64,000 nucleotides of DNA from Trebonia sp963773105 (lineage in GTDB: Bacteria; Actinomycetota; Actinomycetes; Streptosporangiales; Streptosporangiaceae), in the NCBI GenBank assembly GCA_963773105.1, contig CAVZAA010000001.1, positions 620,001 to 684,000 on the forward strand. The letters are read 5' to 3'. Positions 8,466-18,207 of the stretch are shown piece by piece. The notes under the pieces are model-generated. The model was given only the letters and a program-made list of their open reading frames with translations. It was not told the DNA's origin and searched no databases. Position numbers and translations under genes: made by a program. Numbering within the stretch: position 1 is the first letter of the stretch; every line of letters begins with the position of its first letter.

Positions 8466-9071
8466 ATGAGCAGCGATGTGATCTTCGGACAGGACGGAAA
8501 GCCGCGCTGCGCCTGGGCCGCTGGCGACGCCGCCTCCGCCCGCTACCACGACGAGGTCTGGGGCACCCGCACCTACGACGAGTCGGCGCTGTTCGAGGCG
8601 CTCACGCTAGGCGTTTTCGAGGTCGGGCTGAGCTGGTCGATCGTGTTCCGCAAGCGGAACGCATTCCGGGAGGCGTTCCGGGGTTTCGACGTTGCCGAGG
8701 TTGCGGCGATGACCGGCCAGGACGTGGACCGGCTGGTTCAGAACGCCTCGATCATCCGTAACCGGGGCAAGATCCAGGCCACGGTCGAGAACGCACGCGC
8801 GACGCTGTCGACCTCTCCGAGCCTGGCGGCGCTGGTCAAGTCCTACGAGACGACCCGCGAGCGGGCACCGAGGTCCATCGCCGACCTGCCCAAATCGACC
8901 GCGGCGGCCGACGCGTTCGCCAAGCAGCTGAAGTCCCTGGGGTACCGGTACGTCGGGCCGACCAGCGTGTACGCATTCATGCAGAACGTCGGCGTGGTCA
9001 ACGACCACATCCACGGATGCTTCCGCGCGACCGACTACGGGAAGGCAAGCACTGTCTGCGCGGTGTCGTAG
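8466..9071 (+). CDS. tag: DNA-3-methyladenine glycosylase I
   Basis: A 201-residue protein that excises N3-methyladenine from alkylated DNA in base-excision repair. The N-terminal RCAWAAGDAASARYHDEVWG carries the Cys and His of the family's zinc site and the YHDxxWG signature. The C-terminal NVGVVNDHIHGCF supplies the remaining His and Cys. The helix-hairpin-helix core (LSWSIVFRKRNAFREAFRGF) lies between. Start ATG 8466. The 3' end overlaps the convergent GntR gene by 37 bases. Confidence 0.95.
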   Translation: MSSDVIFGQDGKPRCAWAAGDAASARYHDEVWGTRTYDESALFEALTLGVFEVGLSWSIVFRKRNAFREAFRGFDVAEVAAMTGQDVDRLVQNASIIRNRGKIQATVENARATLSTSPSLAALVKSYETTRERAPRSIADLPKSTAAADAFAKQLKSLGYRYVGPTSVYAFMQNVGVVNDHIHGCFRATDYGKASTVCAVS

Positions 9072-9511
9072 GCGACCGGGGGTTTGCCCGGCTCGGTCAC
9101 CACGAACACGGTCAGGCCGAGTAGCTCCCCTTGCTCGTGCGGCTGGGGCATGCGTACGATCACGCGGCTGCCCGGTGCCACGACGACGCGCCGAATCTCG
9201 GGGGTGCGCGTGACGAAGTGGCCGACGCCTCGCCGTGTCTCGGCCAGCCCGATCTCCCGCAGAGCCTGCATCGATCGTCTAACCGTGTCGCGGCTGACCT
9301 TGTACCGCTCGCACAGCTCGGGTTCGGATGGCAGGGGTGCGCCGGGCGGCAGCTGCCTGACGATGATCGCGCCCCGCAGGTAAATCGCGAGCTGCAGGTA
9401 TGCGGGCAGCATGCTGCGGGGGTTGATGACCGAGACGTCGATAACGTCGCTTACGCCGTCGACCGCCCGCTGGTCCTCAGCCGTGAAGTGAGGTTGGCCA
9501 CGCTGCTCCAT
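9035..9511 (-). CDS. GntR-family regulator with short C-terminal domain
   Basis: A 158-residue protein. Residues about 33-105 form the GntR winged helix (LPSEPELCERYKVSRDTVRR and ETRRGVGHFVTRTP). The C-terminal part is only about 50 residues (GSRVIVRMPQPHEQGEL, FVVTEPGKPPVAYD), much shorter than a UTRA domain. This short form is frequent in actinomycetes, where several copies per genome occur. The inverted repeat at 9557-9580, 45 bp upstream of its start, is a likely autoregulatory site. No target is evident. Confidence 0.85.
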   Translation of the reverse strand: MEQRGQPHFTAEDQRAVDGVSDVIDVSVINPRSMLPAYLQLAIYLRGAIIVRQLPPGAPLPSEPELCERYKVSRDTVRRSMQALREIGLAETRRGVGHFVTRTPEIRRVVVAPGSRVIVRMPQPHEQGELLGLTVFVVTEPGKPPVAYDTAQTVLAFP

Positions 9512-9556
9512 CTTCGCCTTCCCATTGGCCGAAGATCCTGGATATGTTCGGCCGAG

Positions 9557-9580
9557 GCTTGTATGGTCAACCCTACAAGC
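9557..9580. promoter_or_regulatory. Inverted repeat GCTTGTA-N10-TACAAGC upstream of gntR
   Basis: Perfect 7-bp arms with AT-richer ends lie 45 bp upstream of the GntR start. The position and symmetry fit a GntR dimer operator. Confidence 0.45.
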
Positions 9581-9633
9581 AGACAGGTCGAGCCGGAGCC
9601 CCGCTGGTCCAACGCAGGGGGCTCCGCGGCCTC

Positions 9634-9680
9634 GCAGACGGGCCGGTGCCGACGGGAGGTGGCGGCACCGGCCCGTCTGC
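9634..9680 (-). terminator. Very stable 18-bp hairpin after the AhpD-like gene
   Basis: The left arm GCAGACGGGCCGGTGCCG (9634-9651) pairs perfectly with 9663-9680 around an 11-base loop. It starts 9 bases beyond the stop of the minus-strand gene at 9689, so termination of that transcript is the simplest reading. No T run follows. Confidence 0.7.
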
Positions 9681-9688
9681 CTGTTACG

Positions 9689-10300
9689 TCACGCAGTCGC
9701 CGGTGCCTGCTGGCTGGCGCGCAGCGTGGCCGCTTCTGCGGGGGCGAGGCCTGCGTCGTTGTCGGCCAGGATCTCTCCGTGGCGGACGCCGACGGTCTTC
9801 AGGAAACGCTGCTGGCCGAGCGTCAGCGCGATGAAGTGACCGAGTTCGATGAGCTGGGGCTCGGTAAAGTGCTGGTGCAGGCGGCCCCAGAGATCGTCGT
9901 CGGCGAGGCCGGGGTCCCAGGCAATGGCCATGGCCCAGGCGAGCGCGGTGCGCTCGCGGTCGTCGAACCGCTCCGAGGCCTCGAAGTTCAGGATGTCGTC
10001 GACCTGCGATTCCGTGGCGCCCTGCTGCGCAGCGAGCACGGAGCGCTGGCCGCCGCAGTACTGGCAGTCGACGGACTTGGCGATGTAGAGCCGGCAGAGT
10101 TCCTTGATCGCGTGGTCGGTGACGCCCTGGCGGAAGAAGGCCTCCCAGGCGTTGTTGAACGCCTTCATGACCGGCGGGTTATGCAGCCGGATGGCCTGGC
10201 TCTCCGGTCGCGGCGTGCCGAACAGGCGCGCGCGTTCCATGATCGCCGCGAGTTCGGGATCGTCGACGGTGGCTGGGTCGACGTAGCTGATGTGGGTCAT
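9689..10300 (-). CDS. Carboxymuconolactone decarboxylase (AhpD-like) family protein
   Basis: A 203-residue all-helical protein. The redox motif SVDCQYCGGQRS (CxxC plus the downstream Gly/Gln) is the AhpD-type active site, next to the CMD-domain helix AIKELCRLYIAKSV. Members act as thiol peroxidase partners or decarboxylases; the CxxC favours redox activity. The ATG at 10300 follows TGAGGAAA; longer starts run into the LysR promoter. Divergent from the LysR gene, so it is probably regulated by it. Ends at a strong hairpin. Confidence 0.87.
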   Translation of the reverse strand: MTHISYVDPATVDDPELAAIMERARLFGTPRPESQAIRLHNPPVMKAFNNAWEAFFRQGVTDHAIKELCRLYIAKSVDCQYCGGQRSVLAAQQGATESQVDDILNFEASERFDDRERTALAWAMAIAWDPGLADDDLWGRLHQHFTEPQLIELGHFIALTLGQQRFLKTVGVRHGEILADNDAGLAPAEAATLRASQQAPATA

Positions 10301-10401
10301 TGGTTTCCTCACGCGGGTCCTGATCCGGTCTATGCCAAGCTTCCGCCGACCGGGATAAGCTGTCCAAGACATAATTCGGCTAGCTTCGATCGTGAATCGG
10401 T

Positions 10402-11316
10402 ATGGAACTTAGGCAGCTGCGCTACGTCATCGCGGTCGCTGACCATCGCCACTTCACCCGGGCCGCGGCATCGGTTCCAGTGGCCCAGCCCGCGCTCTCG
10501 CACCAGGTGAAGCTCCTGGAGCAGGAACTCGGCATCGAGTTGTTCGAGCGCTCGCGCAGCGGGGCGCGCGTGACCGAGGCGGGGGAGATCTTCCTCCTTC
10601 GGGCTCGTCGCGCGCTGGCCGAGATGGACGCCGCCCGCGAGGAGATCGCCGCCTTCAGGGGCCTGGCCAGCGGGCGACTCGTCCTTGGCGCGATGCAGGC
10701 GCTGGCCGGGCTGGACCTGCCCCGGCTGCTCGCGGCGTTCCACGCCGCCTACCCGGGGATCGACGTGTCGCTACGCGAGGACTCCACCCACGACATGTTC
10801 ACGATGGCCGCGCGCGGCGAGATCGACCTCGCGATCGCCGCGCTGGATGTTGAGCGCCCCCCGGGCCTGGACGCTGTTGCGCTGCTGCGAGAGCCGGTGC
10901 TGATGGCACTGCCCGCCGCGCACCCGCTCGCTTCCCGCGAGGCCGTGGACTTGCGGCTGCTCCGGCACGAGACGTTCATCCTTTTCAAGCCGGGCACCGG
11001 CTTGCGGGCCGTCTCCGATTTGGCGGCCAAGCGGGCCGGGTTCGTCCCCCACGTGGGCTTTCAGACCGGCAGCCACGACCGTCTGCTCGCGCTCGTCAGC
11101 GAGGGGCTCGGGGTGGCGTTCGTGCCCGCTTCGGCTGTCAGCGACCCGCGACCGCCGGGGCTCGCTGTCCTCCCGGTTTCCCCCGGCGTCGAACGGACCG
11201 TCGGCGCGGTCTGGCGCACCGACCACCGGCCCACGCCGGCCGCCAGCGCGTTCCTGGCGCTGCTACGCGAGCGCGCAAGGCCGCCTGACCTTGACTGTAA
11301 TGATGGGAGCGGTTGA
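10402..11316 (+). CDS. LysR-family regulator
   Basis: A 304-residue protein. The N-terminal HTH is MELRQLRYVIAVADHRHFTR plus PALSHQVKLLEQELG, with the canonical ERS/VTEAGE turn. The C-terminal periplasmic-binding-like effector domain starts at about residue 90 (GRLVLGAMQALAGLDLPRLL). It is divergent from the AhpD-like gene across 101 bp, the classical LysR arrangement, so it probably controls that gene and itself. The ligand is unknown. Confidence 0.93.
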   Translation: MELRQLRYVIAVADHRHFTRAAASVPVAQPALSHQVKLLEQELGIELFERSRSGARVTEAGEIFLLRARRALAEMDAAREEIAAFRGLASGRLVLGAMQALAGLDLPRLLAAFHAAYPGIDVSLREDSTHDMFTMAARGEIDLAIAALDVERPPGLDAVALLREPVLMALPAAHPLASREAVDLRLLRHETFILFKPGTGLRAVSDLAAKRAGFVPHVGFQTGSHDRLLALVSEGLGVAFVPASAVSDPRPPGLAVLPVSPGVERTVGAVWRTDHRPTPAASAFLALLRERARPPDLDCNDGSG

Positions 11317-11331
11317 ACGGAGGATCTCACC

Positions 11332-12421
11332 GTGGGGACGAGACAGGGCCGACTGGGGCTGGCGTCTGCTTGCGTGTCCATTCTGCTGACAGGCGCGGCC
11401 ACCGGGTGCACCGGGTCGTCGTCAGCGCCCGAGTCAGGAGTCGGCTCCTCTCCAGGCGGCCAGCCCGCCAGCTCGCACCCCAGCGCTACGCCGGCCCGGG
11501 GAGCAGCCACACACCTGGACTACAGCCGGGGCGTGGAAGACCCGACAGCGGTGTCATGCGCGTCCGCAAGCTTCTGCATGGCCGTGCTCGGGTCGGGCTA
11601 CTCGGCTATCTATGACGGAACCACGTGGAGCCTGGCCCACCAGGCTGTCTTCATCCGCCGGCGAGCCCGATTCCGTGTCCTGCCCGACCGTCAGCTTCTG
11701 CCTGGCCGTAGACGCGCGGGACTCATCCGCCTATTTGTTCAATGGCAGCAGGTGGAGTTCTGCTCCGAGCATTAGCGATCCTGACCCCAGCACCCAAACG
11801 GGCATGGCATCGGTATCGTGCTCGTCGCCGAGCTTCTGTGCCGCCGTTGACAACGGCTCTAACGCGTTCACGTTTAACGGGACCTCCTGGAGCCCCGCCG
11901 TGCTCGCAGATCCTGGCAACGAACTGAGCACAGTGTCTTGTCCGAGCACACGCTTCTGCGCAGCCGTCGACTACGGGCCGAACGTGGTCACCTTCAACGG
12001 CACCTCCTGGAGTGGGCCATCCGTCATCGACCCCGGCAGCTACCTGCAGGCAGTGTCGTGCGCATCGGCAAGCTTCTGCGTTGCCATTGATCGCAAAGGG
12101 GACGCGCTGACGTTCAACGGCAGTACCTGGAGCGCCCCCGTCAACGCCGATCCGAACGGGCTCAGCATGGGGGAGGGCGGTATCTCCTGGCCGGTGGTGT
12201 CCTGCCCGACCCGCGACTTCTGCGCCGCCGTCGACGGCAACAGCGGAAACCTGGTCGCCTTCGACGGCAGTAGCTGGAGCGCGCCCGTCAAAATCGACCC
12301 GAAGGCCGCTAACTCTGACAAGGGGCCGGTCCTTATATTCCTCACGTCGGTGTCCTGCCGGTCCGCGAGGTTGTGCGTGGCCGGCGACTCCATGGGGGAT
12401 GCCTTCGTCCGAAGCTCATGA
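11332..12421 (+). pseudogene. Secreted repeat lipoprotein (SC-FC-AVD/FNGTSWS repeats), frameshifted
   Basis: A GTG start after GGAGG opens a signal peptide with a relaxed lipobox (GAATGC), then a Ser/Pro-rich linker. The rest is 6-7 tandem units of about 45 residues, each built as VSCPSxxFCAAVD, then xGNAFTFNGTSWSxP, then a short linker. The two Cys per unit suggest disulfide-stabilised beta-propeller blades. The frame breaks near 11645-11655: YDGTTWSLAHQA in one frame continues as SSSAGEPDSVSCPTVSFCLA in another. With one indel restored the protein is about 363 residues. Function unknown; extracellular surface location inferred. Confidence 0.75.
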
Positions 12422-12525
12422 CACTCCGAGCAGGATGATGGTGGAGGTGTCGAGCCGCCCGTGACGGAGGTGCGTCACGGGGGTCGCAGCCGTTGCGAGC
12501 GACCACGACCCCGGTGACGCTGCTC

Positions 12526-15017
12526 TCATGGCAGCAGGCTGAACGCCTCGGACGGGGTGCCGTTGCAGGTGTACTGCTCGAGCTGAACTCCGCTGCTGGT
12601 GGAAGGGGCGTCTAGGCACAGGCCCGAGTTGTCGGCGGCGAAGGTGTAGTAGCCGGAGTACTGCAGGGCGCCGGCAAACAAAGCGTTGGTATTGCCGGTC
12701 CCTCCGTAGTTCCATATCTGGAGCGGGGTCCCCGGGGCGGTGGCGCCCACCCCGCCGGTGATGTTCCAGGTCTCGCCCTCGGACTGGGCGTTGTCGTTGA
12801 CTACGTCGTAGAAGCCGCTCACCGACGTCGGCACGAACTGCCACAGCTGGTTGGTGGCCCCCGTGCAGGCCAGTTGTTCCACGGCGGTGCCATTGGCGGT
12901 CGAGCCCCCGGCGGCGCTTGCGCACAGGCCGGAGCCCTCGTTCACCACCTCGTACCACGACGAGGTGTTGATGCCCGAGTTGGGCACCAAGCTGAATGCC
13001 TGGGCCGAGGTGCTGTTGCAGGTGGACTGCACGAGCTGGACTCCGCTGCTGGTGGAAGGGGCGTCTAGGCATAGGCCCGAGTTATCGGCCACGAAGGTGT
13101 AGGTGCCCGAGGACCCGAGCTTGGCGGAAAACAGAGCGTTGGTGTTGCCGGTCCCTCCGTAGTTCCATATCTGGAGCGGGGTCCCCGGGGCGGTGGCGCC
13201 CACTCCGCCGGTGATGTTCCAGGTCTCGTCTTCGGACTGGGCGTTGTCGTTGACTACGTCGTAGTAACCGCTCACCGAGGTCGGCACGAACTTCCAGAGC
13301 TGGCTGGCTGCACTTGTGCAGGCCAAGTGCTGCCACGGCGGTGCCGTTGGCAGTCGAGCCCCCGGCTGCGGTTGCGCACAGGCCGGAGCTCTGGTTGACC
13401 ACCTCGAACCACGACGAGCTGACGCCGGAGGGAGCGAAGCTCATGGCGTGGAGGTTCCACCCCCCGTTGTCCTGGTCGACGACCAATGTCTGGGTGCCCG
13501 CGGGCAGAGTGACGGTGGCAGTCACCGTCGTCCAGTTCTGCCAGCCCCCGGTGGCGGGGACGTTGATATTGCCCGACAGGTTGGTGCCCGCGAGGTTGGC
13601 GATGTGCAGGGCGTCCGTTACACCGCTAGGAGAGGCCACGCGCAAGCTCACCGTGTAGGTGCCGGCGCTGGCCGCGTTGACCGTGTACCGGGTCCACTGC
13701 CCGCTGCCCGTCCAGCCGAGGTCGTAACCGGCGCCGGTACCGGTCGTATCGGTGGTGTCGCTGGTCGACTCCAGGTCAACCCCGTCGCTGCGGTAGCTGT
13801 CGGCCGTGCCGTTGACCGAGCTGACGTGGTAGCCCACGCCTTGCCCGCCGGTGTCGTAGTTGGCGGCTTGCACGGTGCCGGGCACCTCGGCGGCGGTGCC
13901 ACCGAAGGCGGCCTCGCCCGCGGGTGTCTGGCTGTAGCCGGCCGCGACGATGTTCGCCTGCACCGCGCTCTGGGTGGCCTCGGACGGGAAACCGGAAACG
14001 TCGGCGGCTTCGAAGAACTCCCCATCGCCCAGGCTCGTATTGTCCCCGCCGGTGCCCAGCTCGATGGAGCTTTGGATCTTCATCGGGTCATAGCCGCCGC
14101 TGGGCAACGCGCCAGAATAGGTCTGGATCAGTCCGCCTGACTGGGCGTTGCCGTACTGCAGGGTCATGTTGGTCCCGCCGTTGTTCTCCTCCCAGGCGGA
14201 GAGGAACGTGCCGTTCTCGCTCGGATAGGCCGGGGGATTGTTCCCGGTGTTGCTGAAGTACATGCCGTTTTCTATGTCGGCCCCCACCCAGGGACCGGGG
14301 CCGGTGCAGTTGCCCGTCCAGCAGTCCGTGCCGTAGTAGATCGCGTTCATCGTGGCGTTGCCGTCGTCGGAGTCGTTGGTCTCGCCCTGGCCGAAGTCGA
14401 AGCAGCACTGGTTGCTGGTGATGTTGGAGGACATGACCGCGTACAGCCCGTCGGGCTGAGAGCCGGTAGGCAGGTTTCTTGGCGGAGTTGTCGCGGTAGC
14501 CAGTGCCGAACTTGTCGAAGTCAATCCCGTACGCTGGCTGGCCGCCGACGTACACCGGCAGGGCCTCGGCAGGGGCGCCGATGTCCGCCCCGTTGGGGCC
14601 GGGGCCTGCGTTCCCGCCACTGCAACCCGAGCAGGAAGTGCCCGGCGAGATCGGCATGTTGTTGCCGTTGGAGGTCTGGTCGTACAGCTCGGTGATGATG
14701 CACGTCGTGCCCGCACAGAACGAGTTCTCGGGCGCCACGTTGACAACCCCGCCGGTCGATTCCAAGCCGACGTTGAGGTAGGTCGAGTCGGAGGCGCGCT
14801 GGACCTGGTAGAGCGGCCCGTCATAGGCCTCGAACAGCGCCCGGGTGGTGCTGTAGGCCGCCTCGCACGGAGTACCGCCTGAAGCGTAGATGTCGCAAGG
14901 CTCTGGCGTGGCCGCACGCGCGGGCGTGGCGCTGAACGCGGGGATGGCGAGCACTACCGCCAGCACAAAGGCCGCGGCCAGCCCTACCCACCGCCGGGTG
15001 AGGGTTATCGAGAACAT
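12526..15017 (-). pseudogene. Secreted alpha-L-arabinofuranosidase B-like enzyme with CBM6-like and two ricin-type modules, two frameshifts
   Basis: ATG 15017 follows GGAGG. A signal peptide ending ARAA leads into PCDIYASGGTPCEAAYSTTR, the start of the arabinofuranosidase B (GH54-type) catalytic domain, which continues through FCAGTTCIITELYDQTSNGN to FFEAADVSGFPSEATQSAVQ. A CBM6-like beta-sandwich follows (GQWTRYTVNAASAGTYTVSL, then TQTLVVDQDNGGWNLHAMSF), then two ricin-B-like lectin units (ADNSGLCLDAPSTSSGVQL in each). Single-base indels in the TTT run near 14475 and the GGCC near 13323 break the frame, but sense continues on both sides, so about 829 residues are encoded. The role would be release of arabinose from plant or cell-wall arabinans outside the cell. 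Confidence 0.8.
12530..13435 (-). repeat. Tandem duplication of the ricin-type module, 453-bp period
   Basis: Two adjacent copies of about 453 bp (151 codons) encode the lectin modules. A long stretch is near identical: the segment from about 12682 matches that from 13135 over more than 90 bases, including the codons for GVGATAPGTPLQIWNYGGTG. The near identity implies recent duplication or gene conversion. Confidence 0.8.
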
Positions 15018-15088
15018 GTGTCAGCCTCCGTATCGGAGATGCGGGGGCACCCGGCGCGCGGGCGGACCCCCCGCGCAGATGGTGTGAA

Positions 15089-15109
15089 CCATGGCTTATA
15101 AGTCCATGG
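15089..15109. promoter_or_regulatory. Palindromic element CCATGG-CTTATAAG-TCCATGG upstream of the arabinofuranosidase
   Basis: Two CCATGG boxes flank the perfect palindrome CTTATAAG, 72 bp upstream of the start codon. The size fits a LacI- or GntR-type sugar regulator site; no regulator gene is adjacent. Confidence 0.35.
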
Positions 15110-15308
15110 CCGGTGTTGTTCATCGGACGTTTCAGGATTCCTGACACAGAGATTCCGCCAGCCTTGGGCATGCGTCAATCGGATGTCACGGAAATATTTC
15201 GTTAATGATCCGATGTCTTCCGGATATCAGTCTGGTCCGCACCGGGGCGCATGTTCGACCTGCGGTCGCTTGCCAACCGGGCCCGGACGTACGAGATCTC
15301 CCCGAGGG

Positions 15309-16232
15309 TCAGAATGTGATGACTGCGCGGCCGCGGATGCCGCCGGCTTCCATCCGGAGGTAGGCCTCGACGGCGCGTTCGGGCGGGTAAAGGCCGGCCA
15401 CGCGCAGCTGGATATGGCCCGCTGCGGCCTGGTCGGCCAGATCCTGCAGCCAGTCGGTGTTGTGCATGGCGTTGCCCACGCTGACCGCCTCGACGGTGAT
15501 GCCGCGGCCGGGTGGCGCGCCACCGTCCCAGCCGCGTACGACCGCGATCGCGCCGTCGTCGCGGATGGCCGGTAGCACCGCGCGGGTGAGGGCGGCGGTG
15601 TCGAAGACGGCGTCCACCCCTCCGGGCAGCAGTTCGCGGACTGCGTCGGTGAACCCGTGGCCGCGGGGCACGATCTGGTCGGCTCCGAATCCGGCGACGA
15701 GGGCCTCGTCTCCGGGTCCGGCGTCGGCGATCACGCGGATGCCCCGCTGGCGGGCGAGGCCGATGACGTAAGACGCTAGCAGGCCGGCGCCGCCAGTGAC
15801 CGCGAGTGCCGATCCGGGGGCAAGGTCAAGCATGCGGAGGCCTTCGAGCGCGGTCAGGCCGTTCATTGGCAGGGTGGCTGCCTCCGGTACGCTCGCACCG
15901 CGCGGCACCGGGCTGACGGACGCTGCGCGGACGACCACCAGTTCCGCCTGGGCGCCTCCCTCGGGCTGCCACGGGGGGACGACGGCCATGACCGGTTCGC
16001 CCACGGTCAGCCGCCCGCCTGCGTGCCCGACCGACTCGACGGTCCCGGCCGCGTCCATCCCGGGCGTAAACGGTGGCTCGACCGCTCTGCGCCACATGAA
16101 CACATCGACCGGGTTAACCGCGGCGGCAGCCACGCGCAGTCGGACCTCGCCGGGGCGTGGCTGGCGTACGCTCCGGTCTTCTACCGTGATCGCGTCCGGG
16201 CCGTCGGCCTTGTTGACGGTCACTGCTCGCAT
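15309..16232 (-). CDS. NADP-dependent quinone oxidoreductase (MDR superfamily)
   Basis: A 307-residue zinc-free medium-chain dehydrogenase. The N-terminal GroES-like domain is AVNPVDVFMWRRAVEPPFTP followed by GMDAAGTVESVG. The Rossmann loop reads LAVTGGAGLLASYVIGLARQ, a variant of the AxxGxxG pattern. The last third (AVIRDDGAIAVVRG-like segment, PPERAVEAYLRMEAGGIRG) is standard for the QOR/CurA-like family. No Cys/His zinc ligands are seen. It is monocistronic with a 230-bp divergent gap to 15017; an NADPH:quinone or enone reductase role is inferred. Confidence 0.9.
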   Translation of the reverse strand: MRAVTVNKADGPDAITVEDRSVRQPRPGEVRLRVAAAAVNPVDVFMWRRAVEPPFTPGMDAAGTVESVGHAGGRLTVGEPVMAVVPPWQPEGGAQAELVVVRAASVSPVPRGASVPEAATLPMNGLTALEGLRMLDLAPGSALAVTGGAGLLASYVIGLARQRGIRVIADAGPGDEALVAGFGADQIVPRGHGFTDAVRELLPGGVDAVFDTAALTRAVLPAIRDDGAIAVVRGWDGGAPPGRGITVEAVSVGNAMHNTDWLQDLADQAAAGHIQLRVAGLYPPERAVEAYLRMEAGGIRGRAVITF

Positions 16233-16735
16233 CGCATCCTCCTGTCGGGGCCGGGTCGGCTCCGGACCGGTTCACCGGCTTGAGCGGGCGGCAGGCGCCA
16301 GCGCCGAAGCGCGCTGCCGGTCGGGGCCGTGGGGCGCCTTGCAGCGGATCGGGTGAAGAGTACCTGGTCACAATGTCACGAGCAGATTATGGGCCGCCGA
16401 GTTCGCCTCCATCGGGACGTGCAACGGGATCGTCTGACGGGGGGCGATCCGCGGAGTAAGGCGTTCGCGCCACCCTCCGGTCAACCGCAGAACGGATTCC
16501 ACGCGCGTTTACCGTTATCCCCAGTGCCGCCGCCCGTCTCCCCTCTGAGAGCGGAAAGAGCCGCCCGGGGCTGTGACGTGGGGTTCGCCGTCAGCCGCGC
16601 CCCGCCGATCGCCGTGGCCGAGTGCGAACCCACGCTCGGCGTTCGCTGGGAACAGGCCGCGTGGAGTATCGCGTTCGTCGAAAACAAAAGCGGTAAGCGT
16701 CATCCATCGTGCTCAGGGTGGTGGTGCTGGGTACA

Positions 16736-16979
16736 ACCGTTCATGCGTAGCGCCGATATGCCGCCGTGGGTCCTGTTCCTGTCCGGCGACGAGCAGGCCA
16801 AGCCGGTGGTCGCCCAGCTGATCCGGGACGCCGGATTCGACTCGGTTGACCTGGGCGGCATCGACGACAGCCAACTGCAGGATCCCGGGAGCGCGCTGTG
16901 GACCTACACCCTCACCCGGGACACGTCGCCGCTCAGCTCAGCAGGACGGGGAGGGACTCCAGGCCGTTTATCAGGCTGA
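16736..16979 (+). pseudogene. C-terminal fragment of an F420-dependent NADP oxidoreductase-like protein
   Basis: The frame carries MPPWVLFLSGDEQAKPVV, then AQLIRDAGFDSVDLGGIDD and PGSALWTYTLT. This is the end of the NAD(P)-binding-Rossmann/F420-NADP reductase type (GDDxxAKxxVxxLIxxxGFxxVDxG). No Rossmann GxGxxG start is found upstream in any frame, so only the last third survives. It runs head-on into the P450 3' end. Confidence 0.5.
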
Positions 16980-18144
16980 CGGAACGCCAGCGGAGTTCCT
17001 CCGGCGGGGCCGCGAGCGACACCTCCGGGAAACGGTCGAGCAGGGTGCCGAGGGCGACCTCGGCCTCCATGCGCGCGAGGGGAGCGCCGAGGCAGTAGTG
17101 GATGCCGTGCCCGAAGGCGATGTGGCCGCTGGTGTCACGGTCCAGGTCGAGACGCTCTGAGGCGGGGAACCGGCCGGGATCGCGGTTAGCGGACGGGAGC
17201 GCGATGATCACCCACTCGCCTGCCGGGACCGCCACGCCGCCGATCGATACCTCCTCGGTAGTGAACCGATCGTTCGCATGGTTAACCGGGCTGGTGAACC
17301 GGAGCAGCTCCTCCACCGCAGCCGGGAGCAGCGACCTGTCCGCGCGCAGCCGGGCCATTTCCTCGGGATGGGTCAGCAGCGCCAGAGTGCCGGATGCGAT
17401 GAGGTTGACGGTGGTGTCGAAGCCCGCCATGACCAGGAGGAAGGCGGTGGACACGAGCTCGGTGACCGTCAGCTGGTCCGCGGTCTCGTCAGCCTGGTCA
17501 CTGGCGGTGATCAGCGCCGACAGCAGGTCGTCGCCGGGTTCGTCGGCTCGCCTGGCCGCGATCAGCCCCGTGAAATAGGCGGACAGGTCGTCCTCCACCC
17601 GCGGCATCTCCCCGGCCACGTCGTAGCGGAGCACTGTCGCCGCGACCCGGGCGCGGTCCGCCTCCGGGACGCCGAGCAGCTCGCACAGTACGGTGACCGG
17701 CAGCGGACGGGCGTAGGCGGCGAGCAGGTCGGTGACCCCGTCGGCCGCCGCCGCCAACTCGTCCGCCAGGCCTGCCGCGATCTGTGTAGTGCGCGGCCGC
17801 AGTTGCGCTACCCGGCGTGGGGTGAACGCCTTCTGCACCGGGCGGCGGAGCCGGGTGTGATCCGGCGGGTCGGCGTGCAGCATGTGCGTCGCCACGCTGC
17901 GGGCCTCGCTCGGCCGCGACCGGGCGCCGCCCGGCCATCGGCTCATGTCCCGGGCCAGCCGGGGATCGGCCAGAGCGGCCCGCGCGTCCGCGTAACGCGT
18001 GACGACCCAGGCGCGCCCGTAACCCGGCATCCGCACCTCAGCGACGGGCCGGGACTCCCGCAGCCGAGCGAAGAATCCCCACGGATCCTGGTAGTAAGCC
18101 TCGCCCTCCAGGGACACCGGCTCGGTCGTGGCTGCGTCCGTCAC
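16933..18144 (-). CDS. Cytochrome P450 (CYP107-like)
   Basis: A 403-residue haem monooxygenase, the usual length for soluble actinomycete P450s. Visible are the I-helix MAGFDTTVNL (the acid/Thr pair for O2 activation), the K-helix AVEELLR (ExxR), and the haem loop FGHGIHYCLGAPLAR with the Cys ligand near residue 350. HADPPDHTRLRR is the C-helix region. No ferredoxin or ferredoxin reductase is adjacent, so electrons come from elsewhere. The substrate is unknown. Confidence 0.95.
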   Translation of the reverse strand: MTDAATTEPVSLEGEAYYQDPWGFFARLRESRPVAEVRMPGYGRAWVVTRYADARAALADPRLARDMSRWPGGARSRPSEARSVATHMLHADPPDHTRLRRPVQKAFTPRRVAQLRPRTTQIAAGLADELAAAADGVTDLLAAYARPLPVTVLCELLGVPEADRARVAATVLRYDVAGEMPRVEDDLSAYFTGLIAARRADEPGDDLLSALITASDQADETADQLTVTELVSTAFLLVMAGFDTTVNLIASGTLALLTHPEEMARLRADRSLLPAAVEELLRFTSPVNHANDRFTTEEVSIGGVAVPAGEWVIIALPSANRDPGRFPASERLDLDRDTSGHIAFGHGIHYCLGAPLARMEAEVALGTLLDRFPEVSLAAPPEELRWRSVSLINGLESLPVLLS

Positions 18145-18207
18145 GGGGCCTAACCGTAAGGCCAGATTGCACTATCGTCACCAGGTTTTCCGACGGATCA
18201 GCCTGGC

